Source of the DNA: CAYJPV01 sp964396055
GTDB taxonomy: Bacteria; Acidobacteriota; Vicinamibacteria; Vicinamibacterales; JAKQTR01
Direction of reading: 5' to 3'
Assembly: GCA_964396055.1 (NCBI GenBank)
Contig: CAYNDV010000013.1
Location: 1-55,280 of the forward strand
Length of the DNA: 55,280 nucleotides
The notes beneath the pieces are model-generated. The model saw only the letters and a program-made list of their open reading frames with translations. It was not told the origin of the DNA and made no database searches. Shown piece after piece: positions 40,656 through 49,649 of the stretch. Made by a program: the position numbers and the translations under genes. Each line of letters opens with the position of its first letter. The stretch's first letter is position 1.

Positions 40656-41429
40656 ATGGCCATCACACCTCGTCTGCACGGCAAGGCGGCGATCGTGACC
40701 GGGGCCACGAGCGGGATGGGCCACGCCACGGCCCTCCTGTTCGCCCGTGAAGGCGCGTCGGTGGTGGCGAGCGGACGTGACCGCGATCGCGGGCGGACGC
40801 TCGTCGAAGAGATCCGGGCCGGTGGCGGCCGCGCCGAGTTCGTGGCCGGCGATGTCGGCGAGTCCGGGACGAATCGGGGGCTGGTCGACGCGTGCGTGGC
40901 CGCGTTCGGCGGCGTGGACACCGTCGTCTCGTGCGCCGGCCAGCTGGGGCTCGGGTCGGTGACGGGCGTGCCGCTCGACACGTGGCGCGAGACGATCGCC
41001 GTCAACCTGGATGCGCCGTTCTACCTGATGCGCGCGGCGATCCCGGCGATGGAGGCCCGCGGCGGCGGCACCGTCGTCCTCATCTCGTCCATCGCGGCCT
41101 TCAAGGGGTTTCCGAACCACGCCGCCTACTGCGCGTCGAAGGGGGCCGTGACCGCGCTGGTGCGGCAGGCGGCCATCGACTACGGCCCGCGCATCCGCAT
41201 CAACGCCGTGTGCCCCGGTCCAGTCGACACGCCGCTCATCTGGGCGTCAGCCGTGGCGTTTCCCGACCCCGCACGAGCCGTGGCGGCGGTGGGGGAGCGC
41301 ACGCTCCTGAAACGCCTCGGCACGCCCGACGACATCGCGCGGGCCGCGTTGTTCCTCGCGTCGGGCGAATCCGGCTGGATCACCGGCACGGCTCTCACCA
41401 TCGACGGCGGCATCATGACGGGGGCGTAG
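40656..41429 (+). CDS. Short-chain dehydrogenase/reductase (classical SDR)
   Basis: NAD(P)-dependent oxidoreductase, 257 residues. The cofactor motif is TGATSGMGHA (TGxxxGxG), with an Arg pair in GRDRDRGR that suggests NADP preference. NAG-like region is SCAGQLG, catalytic Ser in LISSIAAFKGF, and Y-x3-K in AAYCASKGA. The end IDGGIMTG is typical. Substrate is unknown; the best-known relatives are FabG-like and sugar/polyol dehydrogenases. A GCCGGC repeat pair (41450-41472) after the stop may act as a terminator. Confidence 0.9.
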   Translation: MAITPRLHGKAAIVTGATSGMGHATALLFAREGASVVASGRDRDRGRTLVEEIRAGGGRAEFVAGDVGESGTNRGLVDACVAAFGGVDTVVSCAGQLGLGSVTGVPLDTWRETIAVNLDAPFYLMRAAIPAMEARGGGTVVLISSIAAFKGFPNHAAYCASKGAVTALVRQAAIDYGPRIRINAVCPGPVDTPLIWASAVAFPDPARAVAAVGERTLLKRLGTPDDIARAALFLASGESGWITGTALTIDGGIMTGA

Positions 41430-41479
41430 GCGACCGCCTCGGCCCCCGCGCCGGCCTGACATGGACGCCGGCCGCCCGC

Positions 41480-41497
41480 TGCGGTAGACTCACCGCA
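41480..41497 (+). promoter_or_regulatory. -10 box GTAGACT inside an inverted repeat TGCGGT-n6-ACCGCA
   Basis: GTAGACT (41484-41490) lies across the left arm and the centre of a perfect 6-bp inverted repeat. A protein bound there would block the promoter of the PD40/Cys-repeat gene, whose ATG is 107 bases downstream. Confidence 0.45.
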
Positions 41498-41596
41498 TCT
41501 CCGCCGTTCGCACCGTCGCCGTCGCGATACATTTGCGATGGTCCGCCTCGGGCCCCTGTCGTCCGGTTCTGCCGCGGCATTCCGGAAGGAGGGGCC

Positions 41597-44092
41597 ATGT
41601 CGTACCCGCCCGTCGGCGTTTCCACCCACGTGTTGCCCGCCAGCGTGACCGGCGCGAGCCGTCGCTGGCGTCACGGCGTCGCAGGCCTCCTGCTCGGCGC
41701 ACTGGCGCTGATGCAGATGCCCGCGCTGGCTCAGTTGCCGGCCGATTCCACGACGACGCGCGTGAGCGTTGCGGCTGACGGGAGCCAGGCGAACAACACG
41801 AACCAGGCCTATCAGATCACCCCAGGGGGGCGCTACGTGGTTTTCCGCTCCCAGGCCACGAATCTCGTGGGCGTGGACACGGCCTACATCTGGAACATCT
41901 ACGTGCGCGACCGGGAGGCCGGCACCACCGTGCTGATCTCGCAGCCGGAAGCGGGAGGCGTGGCGAACGGGAATTCATGGGACTGCGCCATCAGCGCCGA
42001 TGGCCGGTGGGTGGTCTACGCGTCACAGGCGTCGAACCTGGTGGCCGGCGACCCGGGCCCCGTGATGGATGTGTTCGCGCACGATCGCGACGCCGACGCG
42101 GACGGTATCTACGATGAGCCGGGACAGACCGCCACCGTGCGGCTGACCGCCAGCCACGATGGTTCCCCGGTCGACAACGACAGCTACTGGCCCGACATCA
42201 CCGACGATGGACGGTTCGTCAGCTTCTTCTCGTACGCCCCGAACCTCGTGCCGGGCGACACGAACAGCGTGTACGATGCCTTCGTCATCGACCGCGACAC
42301 GGACGAGGACGGGGTCTTCGACGAAGCCGGCGCGACGGCCACCGTGCGCGTGTCGGTGAGAGAGGACGGGACCCAGGCGAACGACGGATCCGACTACCCC
42401 CGGATGACCGCCGACGGCCGCTTCGTCGTCTTCTACTCGACAGCATCCAACCTGGTGCCTGGCGACACGAACGGACGGTCGGACATCTTCGTCCGCGACC
42501 GGGACACCGATGCCGACGGGATCTTCGACGAACCCGGCTTCGTGGCGACACGTCGCCTGTCGTCGGCGCCGGACGGGTCGCCCGCCAACGAGCGCAGTCT
42601 GCTGCCGGCGATCGATGCGGCCGGCCGGTTCGTCGCGTTCCGGTCGTGGGCCACCAATCTGGTGGCCGGAGACACGAACGGCATCCAGGACGTCTTCGTG
42701 ATCGACCGCGACGCCGACGAGAACGGGGTCTTCGACGAGGCCGGGGGCACCTCGACCACGCGCGTCTCGGTGGCCACCGGCGGCGAACAGGCCAATGGCA
42801 CCAACGAGAACCCGGCCCTGAGTCCCGATGGCCGGTTCGTCGCCTTCGACTCGTACGCCACCAACCTGGTGGCTGGCGACACCAACGGCGTGGCGGATTC
42901 CTTCGTGCACGACCGCCTGACCGGCAGAACCGTCCGCGTGAGCGTGGCCACCGACGGCACGCAGGCCAACGGCGGCACCTACACCGGCCCGCTGTCGCTC
43001 ACCACCGAGGGTCCCATGGCGATGTTCAACTCGTACGCGACGAACCTCGTCGCCGGCGACACGAACGGCAATCTGGACACCTTCGTCGTGGGCCCGCTGC
43101 TCGACCCGTTTCCGACCGTCACCGTGACGAAGGCCGGCACGGGGTCGGGAACGGTGACGTCCGCGCCCGCGGGCATCGACTGCGGCGCGACGTGCGGGGC
43201 CGATTTCGCGAACGGCACGGAGGTGACGCTGACGGCGGTCGCGGCCGCAGGCGACGCCGAGGCCCCCGGCGATTCGGTGTTCACGGGGTGGGGCGGCGAT
43301 GCCGACTGCGCCGACGGCGTCGTGCGGGCCTGGGCAGACGTCTCGTGCACGGCCACCTTCGAACTCGTGCGGACCCTGACCGTGACGAAGGCAGGTGCCG
43401 GACGAGGCACCGTCCTCTCCACGCCGGCGGGCATCGCCTGCGGTGCGGCGTGCAGCGCGGAGTTCGCCCACGGCACGGTCGTGACGCTGACGCCCGTGCC
43501 TCAGGCGGGATCCGTGTTCGACGCCTGGAGCGGCGCTGACGACTGCCTGGACGGGACCATCACGTTGGGGGGGGACGTGACCTGTACGGCGACGTTCCTG
43601 CCGGGCAAGTTGCTGACGGTGTTGCTGACGGGCTCCGGCGCCGGGACGGTGACCAGCGTGCCGGCCGGGGTGGCGTGTCCCGGCGATTGCACCGAACTGT
43701 TCGCGCGGCGGCTGGGCGTGACGCTCACGCCGGTGGCGGCGGCGGGATCGGTGTTCCTGGGCTGGGCGGGGGCACCAGACTGCCAGGACGGCGTCGTGAC
43801 GATGGCGATCAACCGGAAGTGCACGGCCCGGTTCGAACTGCTGCGTCCGCTGACGGTGACCGTGGTTCTGAACAACGGCGCGGAGGGCCAGGTGACGAGC
43901 ACGCCGCCGGGGATTGCCTGCGGAGCCGACTGCGCCGAGGACTATCCCAACGGGACGGTGGTCAAGCTCAAGGCCGTCAAGGGCGTGGGCACGATCTTCA
44001 CCGGCTGGACCGGAGCGTGCACCCACAAACGGCTGACCTGCCGCGTGCCCATGACTGACGCGCGGACGGCTGTCGCCACGTTCAGCAAGTAG
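41597..44092 (+). CDS. Secreted PD40-type beta-propeller protein with four Cys-containing repeats
   Basis: 831 residues; ATG 41597 with a very strong GGAAGGAGG upstream. A long n-region then hydrophobic core (GLLLGALALMQMPALA) forms the signal peptide. Seven propeller blades of about 65-75 residues are marked by the recurrent [YW]ATNLVAGDTNG motif and SPDGRFVAF. Four blades carry an insert of the form DRDADADGIYDEPG, whose D-x-D-x-D-G is calcium-site-like. After residue about 505 come four repeats of about 80 residues: GTVTSxPxGIxCGxxC, NGTxVxLTxV, GSVFxGW and a closing CTATF, known as divergent InlB B-type or bacterial repeat modules. No catalytic residues are seen, so a binding or surface role is inferred. 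Confidence 0.88.
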   Translation: MSYPPVGVSTHVLPASVTGASRRWRHGVAGLLLGALALMQMPALAQLPADSTTTRVSVAADGSQANNTNQAYQITPGGRYVVFRSQATNLVGVDTAYIWNIYVRDREAGTTVLISQPEAGGVANGNSWDCAISADGRWVVYASQASNLVAGDPGPVMDVFAHDRDADADGIYDEPGQTATVRLTASHDGSPVDNDSYWPDITDDGRFVSFFSYAPNLVPGDTNSVYDAFVIDRDTDEDGVFDEAGATATVRVSVREDGTQANDGSDYPRMTADGRFVVFYSTASNLVPGDTNGRSDIFVRDRDTDADGIFDEPGFVATRRLSSAPDGSPANERSLLPAIDAAGRFVAFRSWATNLVAGDTNGIQDVFVIDRDADENGVFDEAGGTSTTRVSVATGGEQANGTNENPALSPDGRFVAFDSYATNLVAGDTNGVADSFVHDRLTGRTVRVSVATDGTQANGGTYTGPLSLTTEGPMAMFNSYATNLVAGDTNGNLDTFVVGPLLDPFPTVTVTKAGTGSGTVTSAPAGIDCGATCGADFANGTEVTLTAVAAAGDAEAPGDSVFTGWGGDADCADGVVRAWADVSCTATFELVRTLTVTKAGAGRGTVLSTPAGIACGAACSAEFAHGTVVTLTPVPQAGSVFDAWSGADDCLDGTITLGGDVTCTATFLPGKLLTVLLTGSGAGTVTSVPAGVACPGDCTELFARRLGVTLTPVAAAGSVFLGWAGAPDCQDGVVTMAINRKCTARFELLRPLTVTVVLNNGAEGQVTSTPPGIACGADCAEDYPNGTVVKLKAVKGVGTIFTGWTGACTHKRLTCRVPMTDARTAVATFSK

Positions 44093-44124
44093 GCGTTCGC
44101 GCGGGGTCCGCCGGCAGCCCCGTG

Positions 44125-44131
44125 GTATGCT
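44125..44131 (+). promoter_or_regulatory. Putative -10 box GTATGCT
   Basis: GTATGCT 35 bases before the ATG at 44167, in the short gap after the PD40 protein gene. Confidence 0.4.
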
Positions 44132-44166
44132 GTGCGCCTCCACAGTTCCAGATCGGAGGACGACCG

Positions 44167-44730
44167 ATGGTGCCGATTCTCGCACTCTGGCTCCCCATCC
44201 TCGTGGCGGCCGTGATCGTGTTCGTGGCCAGCTCGATCCTGCACATGGCCATTCCCGCGTGGCACCAGGGCGACTACGCGCGGTTGCCGAACGAAGATGA
44301 CGTGGCGGCGGCGCTCCGGAAGGCCGGGGTGACGCCGGGTGACTACATCCTGCCGCACGGCGGATCGATGGCGGCCATGAAGGACCCGGCGTTCGTCAAG
44401 AAGATGACCGACGGACCCGTGGCGGTCCTGACCGTGATGCAGCCTGGGCCCCCGACGATGGGCAGTGAGCTGGCCCAGTGGTTCGTCTACTGCCTGGTGG
44501 TCAGCCTCTTCGCGGCCTACGTGACCGGGCGCGCGCTCGGGCCAGACGCGCACTACCTGGCCGTGTTCCGCTTTGCCGGAACCGTGGCGTTCGTCGGCTA
44601 CGCGCTGGCGCTCTGCCAGCAGTCGATCTGGTTCAAGCGCGCCTGGTCGACCACGATCAAGTCGATGATCGACGGGCTCGTCTATGGCCTGCTGACGGCC
44701 GGGACGTTCGGCTGGCTCTGGCCGCGCTGA
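44167..44730 (+). CDS. Conserved-looking membrane protein of unknown function
   Basis: 187 residues from ATG 44167, which has GGAGG ten bases upstream. One helix at about residues 4-26, then a soluble loop of about 85 residues (HMAIPAWHQGDYARLPNEDDV, GDYILPHGG, MTDGPVAVLTVM), and three helices near 100-118, 128-146 and 164-182. The loop probably faces the outside or cytoplasm as one domain between membrane segments. I recall similar proteins in soil bacteria but no assigned role. It ends 98 bases before the cupin gene. Confidence 0.8.
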   Translation: MVPILALWLPILVAAVIVFVASSILHMAIPAWHQGDYARLPNEDDVAAALRKAGVTPGDYILPHGGSMAAMKDPAFVKKMTDGPVAVLTVMQPGPPTMGSELAQWFVYCLVVSLFAAYVTGRALGPDAHYLAVFRFAGTVAFVGYALALCQQSIWFKRAWSTTIKSMIDGLVYGLLTAGTFGWLWPR

Positions 44731-44753
44731 CGGCCCGCGGCGGGCAGGCCCTG

Positions 44754-44767
44754 ATGACGGGCGTCAT
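44754..44767. promoter_or_regulatory. 14-bp palindrome ATGACGGGCGTCAT, operator candidate
   Basis: Perfect 6-bp arms with two central bases. It lies 21 bases ahead of the -10-like box of the cupin gene, thus over the -35 position. Confidence 0.45.
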
Positions 44768-44788
44768 AGGGCGTTGTGCGCCGCACCG

Positions 44789-44795
44789 GTAGCAT
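44789..44795 (+). promoter_or_regulatory. Putative -10 box GTAGCAT for the cupin gene
   Basis: GTAGCAT 33 bases before the cupin ATG. Confidence 0.4.
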
Positions 44796-44828
44796 GGACC
44801 TCGGAAGCCATCACGCGAGGAGCACTCC

Positions 44829-45173
44829 ATGTCCGTGCCCGCACCGTCGATTCCGCCGTCCGAAGCCCTGGCCCTGCAGGCGCTCATCACGCCGACCGCC
44901 CAGGGGATCGCCAGCCGCGTGCTCGCGAAAACCGCCGGCGGCAACTTCACGCTGTTCGCCTTCGATGCCGGTCAGGGACTGACCGAACACACGTCGCCGT
45001 TCGATGCGTTCGTCATGGTGCAGGAAGGGCGCCTGATCCTGACGATTGGCGGCACGCCCGTGGAGGCCACGCCGGGCACGATCGTGCGCATGCCGGCCGA
45101 CGTGCCGCACGGCCTCGAGGCGCCGGAGCCCGCGCGCATGCTGCTGCTGATGCTGCGCGAGCCGAAGGCCTAA
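44829..45173 (+). CDS. Small single-domain cupin protein
   Basis: 114 residues, ATG 44829 with GAGGAG upstream. A single cupin_2 barrel: QGLTEHTSPFDAFVMVQEGRL is motif 1, with His and Glu as metal ligands, and PGTIVRMPADVPHGLEA is motif 2 with the last His. No signal peptide. Function is not readable; such cupins bind a metal and a small ligand, act as isomerases, or serve as ligand-binding helpers in sugar-acid gene sets. Its TAA stop shares bases with the convergent dehydratase stop. Confidence 0.85.
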   Translation: MSVPAPSIPPSEALALQALITPTAQGIASRVLAKTAGGNFTLFAFDAGQGLTEHTSPFDAFVMVQEGRLILTIGGTPVEATPGTIVRMPADVPHGLEAPEPARMLLLMLREPKA

Positions 45174-47173
45174 CGCGGGCGCGCCTTTTCCGCCAGGGCC
45201 TCGAGACCGGCGTCAATCACCTTCACGATGCGGTCGACGTCGTAGACGCAGCCGGCCCACGTGCCGCCGCTGGCGTGCTGCAGCGCCGCCCACAGCCGGG
45301 TGTCGTCCGGAAGCGCCGGGTGCGGATGAAGGCCCGGATGGGCCGACCGGCCGGTCAGGAGGCGTTCGGCCTCGTCAGGCCGGAGATCGCGGCCCTCGGC
45401 CCCGACGAGATCGACCCGGCCGGTGCCCCGCTCACGATCGATCTCAATCGCGATGACGTCTCCGTCGCGCAGTCGGCCAATCGGTCCGCCCGCGAGCGCC
45501 TCGGGGCCCACGTGCCCGATGCACGCGCCGGTCGAGACGCCCGAGAAGCGCGCGTCGGTGACGATCGCGACGGCCTTGCCCCAGGGGAGGTACTTCAGCG
45601 CCGACGTGAGCTGGTAGGTTTCCTCCATCCCGGTGCCCAGAGGCCCGGCCCCAATCAGCACTACCACATCGCCGGGTTTCACCGGCTCGCCCGCGCTGGC
45701 GTGCCCCTTGATCGCGGCAATCGCGTCGGCCTCGGACGTGAAGACGCGCGCGGGGCCACGGTGCCGGTACACGCCGTCATCGCCCACCACTGAGGGATCG
45801 ATGGCCGTGGCCTTCACGACGGATCCTTCGGGCGCAATGGTGCCCACCGGGAAGACCACCGTCGAGGTGAGTCCCGCGCGCCGGGCGGCGTCCGGTCCCA
45901 TGACGACCCGATCGGGATCGACGTCGTCCGCCTGCTCGAGCCTGGCCCGCGCGTCGCGGCGGCGGCCGCTCGACGCCCACCAGTCCAGGTTCTCGCCGAG
46001 CGTCTCGCCGGTGACGGTCAACACGTCCAGGTGCAGCAGGCCCATCGCGCGCAGGTGCAGCATGACCTCGGGCACGCCCCCGGCCAGGAAGACCTGCACC
46101 GTGGGATGGTCGCGGGGCCCGTTCGGCAGCGCGTCGACCAGGCGCGGAATCCGACGGTTCACGTGGGTCCAGTCCTCGACCGTCGGCGGGCGCACGCCCG
46201 CGGCGTGGGCGAGCGCCGGGATGTGCAGGAGGAGGTTCGTCGAGCCGCCGAACGCCGCGTGCAGCATCATGGCGTTCTCGATCGCGTGCGGCGTGAGGAT
46301 GTCGGCGAGGGTGGTCCCGCGGGCGGCCATCCGCACCAGCGCCCGGGCAGCCTGCCTCGCCGCTTCCACCCACACCGGCTCCCCCGACGGGCTGAGGGCG
46401 CTGTGCGTGAGCGCGAGGCCACACGCTTCGGCCACGACCTGCGCGGTGGCCGCCGTGCCGAGGAACTGGCACCCGCCGCCCGGCGTGCCACAGGCGCGGC
46501 AGCCCATCGCGGCCGCCTCGTCGATGTCGATCAGGCCGTGCGCGTAACGCGCGCCGATCGACTGCACCTTGCCCGCGTCCTCGCCGTCGATAGCCGGCAG
46601 TGTCACGCCGCCCGGGACGATGATGCCGGGCAGGTGGCGGCAGCCGGCGAGCGCGAGCATCGTCGCCGGCAGACCCTTGTCGCAGGTGGCGATCCCCAGG
46701 ACGCCGGCGCGGCCCGGCAACGACCGGATCAGGCGGCGCATGACGATGGCGGCGTCGTTGCGGTACGGCAGGCTGTCGAGCATGCCGACGGTGCCCTGCG
46801 TGCGGCCGTCGCACGGATCGCTGCAGTAGGCCGCAAACGGCATCGCACCGGCGTCCCGCAGGGTCTCCGCCGCGGCCCGGACCAGCAGGCCGAGTTCCCA
46901 GTGGCCCGTGTGGTAGCCCAGCGCGAGAGGGCTGCCGTCGGGCTCGCGCAGTCCGCCCTGGGTGCTCAGGATCAGGTACTGCTCGCGCCCGACGTCTGCC
47001 GGCGTCCAGCCCATGCCGGCGTCCTGCGTCATGCCGAAAAGCCGCCCGCTGGGTTCGTGCAGCAGCAGGTCCGAGGTGAGCGGCAGCTGACCCGCAGGCC
47101 CGCTCGCCCTGGTGCGCGTCGAGGCGACGAGGCCGCCGCCGCCGAGCAGGGCGTTCAGATCAGACGCGGACAT
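45170..47173 (-). CDS. Sugar-acid dehydratase of the IlvD/Edd superfamily, YjhG/YagF (D-xylonate) type
   Basis: Dehydrates D-xylonate (or a related pentonate) to 2-keto-3-deoxy-pentonate; cytosolic Fe-S enzyme. 667 residues, near the 655 of E. coli YjhG/YagF. Cluster-ligand Cys candidates are in CSDPCDGRTQG, IATCDKGLPA and GCRACGTPGGGCQF. Other family blocks are FGGSTNLLLHIPALAH, TGETLGENLDWW and VTDARFSGVSTGACIGHVGPEA. Its start overlaps the stop of the preceding aldehyde dehydrogenase by 14 bases, so they are translationally linked. With the FAH-type dehydratase and semialdehyde dehydrogenase it gives a pathway from pentonate to 2-oxoglutarate. Confidence 0.9.
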   Translation of the reverse strand: MSASDLNALLGGGGLVASTRTRASGPAGQLPLTSDLLLHEPSGRLFGMTQDAGMGWTPADVGREQYLILSTQGGLREPDGSPLALGYHTGHWELGLLVRAAAETLRDAGAMPFAAYCSDPCDGRTQGTVGMLDSLPYRNDAAIVMRRLIRSLPGRAGVLGIATCDKGLPATMLALAGCRHLPGIIVPGGVTLPAIDGEDAGKVQSIGARYAHGLIDIDEAAAMGCRACGTPGGGCQFLGTAATAQVVAEACGLALTHSALSPSGEPVWVEAARQAARALVRMAARGTTLADILTPHAIENAMMLHAAFGGSTNLLLHIPALAHAAGVRPPTVEDWTHVNRRIPRLVDALPNGPRDHPTVQVFLAGGVPEVMLHLRAMGLLHLDVLTVTGETLGENLDWWASSGRRRDARARLEQADDVDPDRVVMGPDAARRAGLTSTVVFPVGTIAPEGSVVKATAIDPSVVGDDGVYRHRGPARVFTSEADAIAAIKGHASAGEPVKPGDVVVLIGAGPLGTGMEETYQLTSALKYLPWGKAVAIVTDARFSGVSTGACIGHVGPEALAGGPIGRLRDGDVIAIEIDRERGTGRVDLVGAEGRDLRPDEAERLLTGRSAHPGLHPHPALPDDTRLWAALQHASGGTWAGCVYDVDRIVKVIDAGLEALAEKARPR

Positions 47174-48749
47174 CGTGTTGCGACCAGGCGCCGTCGATGA
47201 CGCGCCACATCCGGCCCGTCGGGTTCACGTTCGCCAGTTCCGCCGGCAGCCGGTGCAGGCGGACGTTGTCGTAGCAGTGCAGGGCGGCGAACCGGCGCAT
47301 CGACGCCGGGATGCCGACGGCCGTGAAGCCGGGATGCCCTGTCGCCGGGTACGGGCCGCCGTGGTTCATGGCGGGCGTCACCGCGACGCCCGTCGGCATC
47401 TTGTCGTTGAGCAATCGGCCCACACGCTGCCGGAGCACGGGCTCCACACGCGCGTAGAGGTCGTCGTCTGCGCCGCCGGTGTCGCTGTAAACAGTGCCCG
47501 TCAGGTTGCCTTCCAGCGCCCCGGCGATGGCGATCATCTGGTCCGCGTCGCGGGCCACGATCACGAGGTTCACCGTCGCGAAGGCCTCCGTCTGCAGCGC
47601 CTCCGGGTGCGCGACGAACGCGTCGCCCGACACGCGCAGCAGCGTGTTGGCGTACGCGTATCCCGGGCGGTCGACCACCGCGCCTCCCGTCAGCACCGAC
47701 GCCCCGTGCGCGACCAGTTCCCCGACGGCGGCGTCGATGGCTGCCGGCGCCTGGGCTCCCAGCAGCGTGCCCGGCGGCGTCGCGCCGAACAGCCTGGCGG
47801 CCTCGGCGAGGAACGCCTCCGCGTGCGCGCCCTGCTCGACCACGGTGAGGCCGGGCCGCGTGCAGAACTGCCCCGCGCCGAGCGCGCAGGACGCGAAGAG
47901 TTCCTGCGCGATCGCCGGCAGGCGCGCGGCGAGCGCGCCCGGCAGGACGAACACCGGGTTCGCGCTCGACATCTCGAGATAGATGGGCTTGCCGGCGGCG
48001 TCGGCTGCGGCCTTCAGCCGCAGGCCGGCACTGCGGCTGCCCGTGAATCCCGTGGCCCCGACCAGCGGATGCGACACGAGCCGGAACCCCGCCTCCGGCG
48101 GCGTGCGGTAGATCAGCTGGACCATCGCGCGCGGCAGGCCGGCCGCCACGGCGGCCTCGAACGCCAGCCCGGCAAACCGCTGCGTCGTCTCCGGGTGGCC
48201 GGTGTTGGCCTTGGCGATCACCGGGTTGCCCGCCGCGACGGCCGCCGCGAAATCGCCGCCGGCCATCGAATTGAACGCAAAGGGAAAGTTGTTGGGGCCG
48301 AACACCACCACGGCCCCGCCCAGGGGCCCGAGCTTCGAGCGGATGTTGACCGCCGTGTCGATCGTGGCGTGACACCACGACCGGTCCCGCGCCGCGGCTG
48401 CCGCCTGCCGGAGCTGATCGGTCGTGCGGGGCAGTTCCACCGACCGGAGGCGCGGCTCGGCCGGCAGCGCCGTCTCGCGCGCCGCGATCTCCACGAGGGC
48501 GTCGCGGTCGCGCTCGATGCGCGCCGCGTAATCCTCGAGGAACGAGGCGAGCCGATCCGGTTCGATTCCGCGCAGCGCCGCCACGGCTTCGCCAGCCGCC
48601 AGGCACGCGCGTTCGACGTCGGCCGGACCCGACACGGGGAACGTGCGGCTGCACGTGGTGCCGGATGCCGGATCGACTGCGGAAAACCGGCCGGCCGGCT
48701 GGTCGGCCTCGCGCCACTGACCGTCGATGAGCACCTTCTCGAGTGACAT
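47160..48749 (-). CDS. 2-oxoglutarate semialdehyde dehydrogenase (NADP-type aldehyde dehydrogenase)
   Basis: Oxidises 2,5-dioxopentanoate to 2-oxoglutarate, the last step of the Weimberg-type routes. 529 residues from ATG 48749. Motifs: FGPNNFPFAFNSMAGGDFA, NPVIAKANTGHPET, GATGFTGSRSAGL, the general base in YLEMSSANPVF and the nucleophile in ALGAGQFCTRPG, which is the signature form of this ALDH subgroup. It starts ten bases after the FAH gene stop and overlaps the dehydratase start, so it is the middle gene of a three-gene operon. Confidence 0.92.
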   Translation of the reverse strand: MSLEKVLIDGQWREADQPAGRFSAVDPASGTTCSRTFPVSGPADVERACLAAGEAVAALRGIEPDRLASFLEDYAARIERDRDALVEIAARETALPAEPRLRSVELPRTTDQLRQAAAAARDRSWCHATIDTAVNIRSKLGPLGGAVVVFGPNNFPFAFNSMAGGDFAAAVAAGNPVIAKANTGHPETTQRFAGLAFEAAVAAGLPRAMVQLIYRTPPEAGFRLVSHPLVGATGFTGSRSAGLRLKAAADAAGKPIYLEMSSANPVFVLPGALAARLPAIAQELFASCALGAGQFCTRPGLTVVEQGAHAEAFLAEAARLFGATPPGTLLGAQAPAAIDAAVGELVAHGASVLTGGAVVDRPGYAYANTLLRVSGDAFVAHPEALQTEAFATVNLVIVARDADQMIAIAGALEGNLTGTVYSDTGGADDDLYARVEPVLRQRVGRLLNDKMPTGVAVTPAMNHGGPYPATGHPGFTAVGIPASMRRFAALHCYDNVRLHRLPAELANVNPTGRMWRVIDGAWSQHDVRV

Positions 48750-48759
48750 GGACAACGAC

Positions 48760-49596
48760 TCAGGATGCCGAGAGACGCGGCCGTGGATCGACCTCGTTCT
48801 CGAGTGTGAGCGATCCGACCGCGATCCGGACACGGTCGCCACGTTCCAGTGAGAACTCCAGCGGCGGCACGATGCCCGTGCCTGTCATGAGGAAGACGCC
48901 GCGCGGGAAGGCGAGCTCCCGGCCCAGGTAGCAGACCAGCTCCTCCAGGGGCCGCTTCATCCGCGCGGTCGTGGTCTCGCCGGTAAAGACCTCGCGGCCG
49001 GCCCGGATGACGCCGGCGCGGACCTCCAGGGCCCGGAGGGGTTCCCCGTCGCCGAGCGCGATGCCGGGGCCGAGGGCGCACGAGCCGTCGTAGACCTTGG
49101 CCTGGGGCAGGTACAGCGGGTTGTCGCCCTCGATGTCGCGCGACGATACGTCATTGCCCGCGCAATGTCCGACAATCTCGCCGTGGGCGTTGATGACGAG
49201 CGTCAACTCGGGCTCGGGCACGTTCCAGCGGCTGTCGTCGCGCACGCGGATTGGCATGCCGTGGCCGGCGACGCGCCACCCGATGGCCTTGAAGAACAGT
49301 TCCGGCCGCGCTGCCTCGTAGACGCGGGTGTAGACGTCCTTCACCGACGACTCGGCCTCGCGCGCCTCGCGGCTCCGCACGTACGTCACGCCGGCCGCCC
49401 ACACCTCGTGGCTGTCGTCGACGGGCGCGAGCAGGGCATCCGGCGCCGGCCCGGCCGACGGCTGCGCGCGCAGCAGATCCGTCATCGCGCGACGCGGCAG
49501 GGCGAGCAACGACGCCAGGCTGATCGTCGGCGGCAGGAGCCGGCCGTCCAGCGCCCACCGGGGTCCGTCCGCCGACGGGTGTTTCGTGAGGTACAT
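48760..49596 (-). CDS. FAH-family 2-keto-3-deoxy-pentonate dehydratase-like enzyme
   Basis: Fumarylacetoacetate-hydrolase fold, 278 residues. In this operon it should convert 2-keto-3-deoxy-D-xylonate (or L-arabinonate) to 2-oxoglutarate semialdehyde (XylX/KdaD role). Features: WAAGVTYVRSREARE, the metal and substrate region VPEPELTLVINAHGEIVG, GNDVSSRDIEGDNPLYLPQAK, and DGSCALGPG. First gene of the operon. The ATG has a GTAGGCT box seven bases ahead and no ribosome site, so its mRNA may be leaderless. It is divergent from the MFS carrier. Confidence 0.85.
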   Translation of the reverse strand: MYLTKHPSADGPRWALDGRLLPPTISLASLLALPRRAMTDLLRAQPSAGPAPDALLAPVDDSHEVWAAGVTYVRSREAREAESSVKDVYTRVYEAARPELFFKAIGWRVAGHGMPIRVRDDSRWNVPEPELTLVINAHGEIVGHCAGNDVSSRDIEGDNPLYLPQAKVYDGSCALGPGIALGDGEPLRALEVRAGVIRAGREVFTGETTTARMKRPLEELVCYLGRELAFPRGVFLMTGTGIVPPLEFSLERGDRVRIAVGSLTLENEVDPRPRLSAS

Positions 49597-49603
49597 CGGG
49601 CGA

Positions 49604-49610
49604 AGCCTAC
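49604..49610 (-). promoter_or_regulatory. Putative -10 box GTAGGCT of the pentonate operon (leaderless)
   Basis: On the minus strand GTAGGCT precedes the ATG (49596) by seven bases. Back to back with the MFS promoter, 40 bases apart, so one regulator could control both. Confidence 0.45.
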
Positions 49611-49649
49611 TACAAAACCCCCGGCACCCGTCGCCGTGCCGGGCGACCC

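Noticed and set aside
37949..41005. 1018-residue minus-strand frame opposite the second S8 protease
   Set aside because: No motif or signal peptide; extends across two well-supported genes.
42023..44185. 720-residue minus-strand frame opposite the PD40 protein
   Set aside because: Its internal repetition simply mirrors the propeller repeats on the plus strand.
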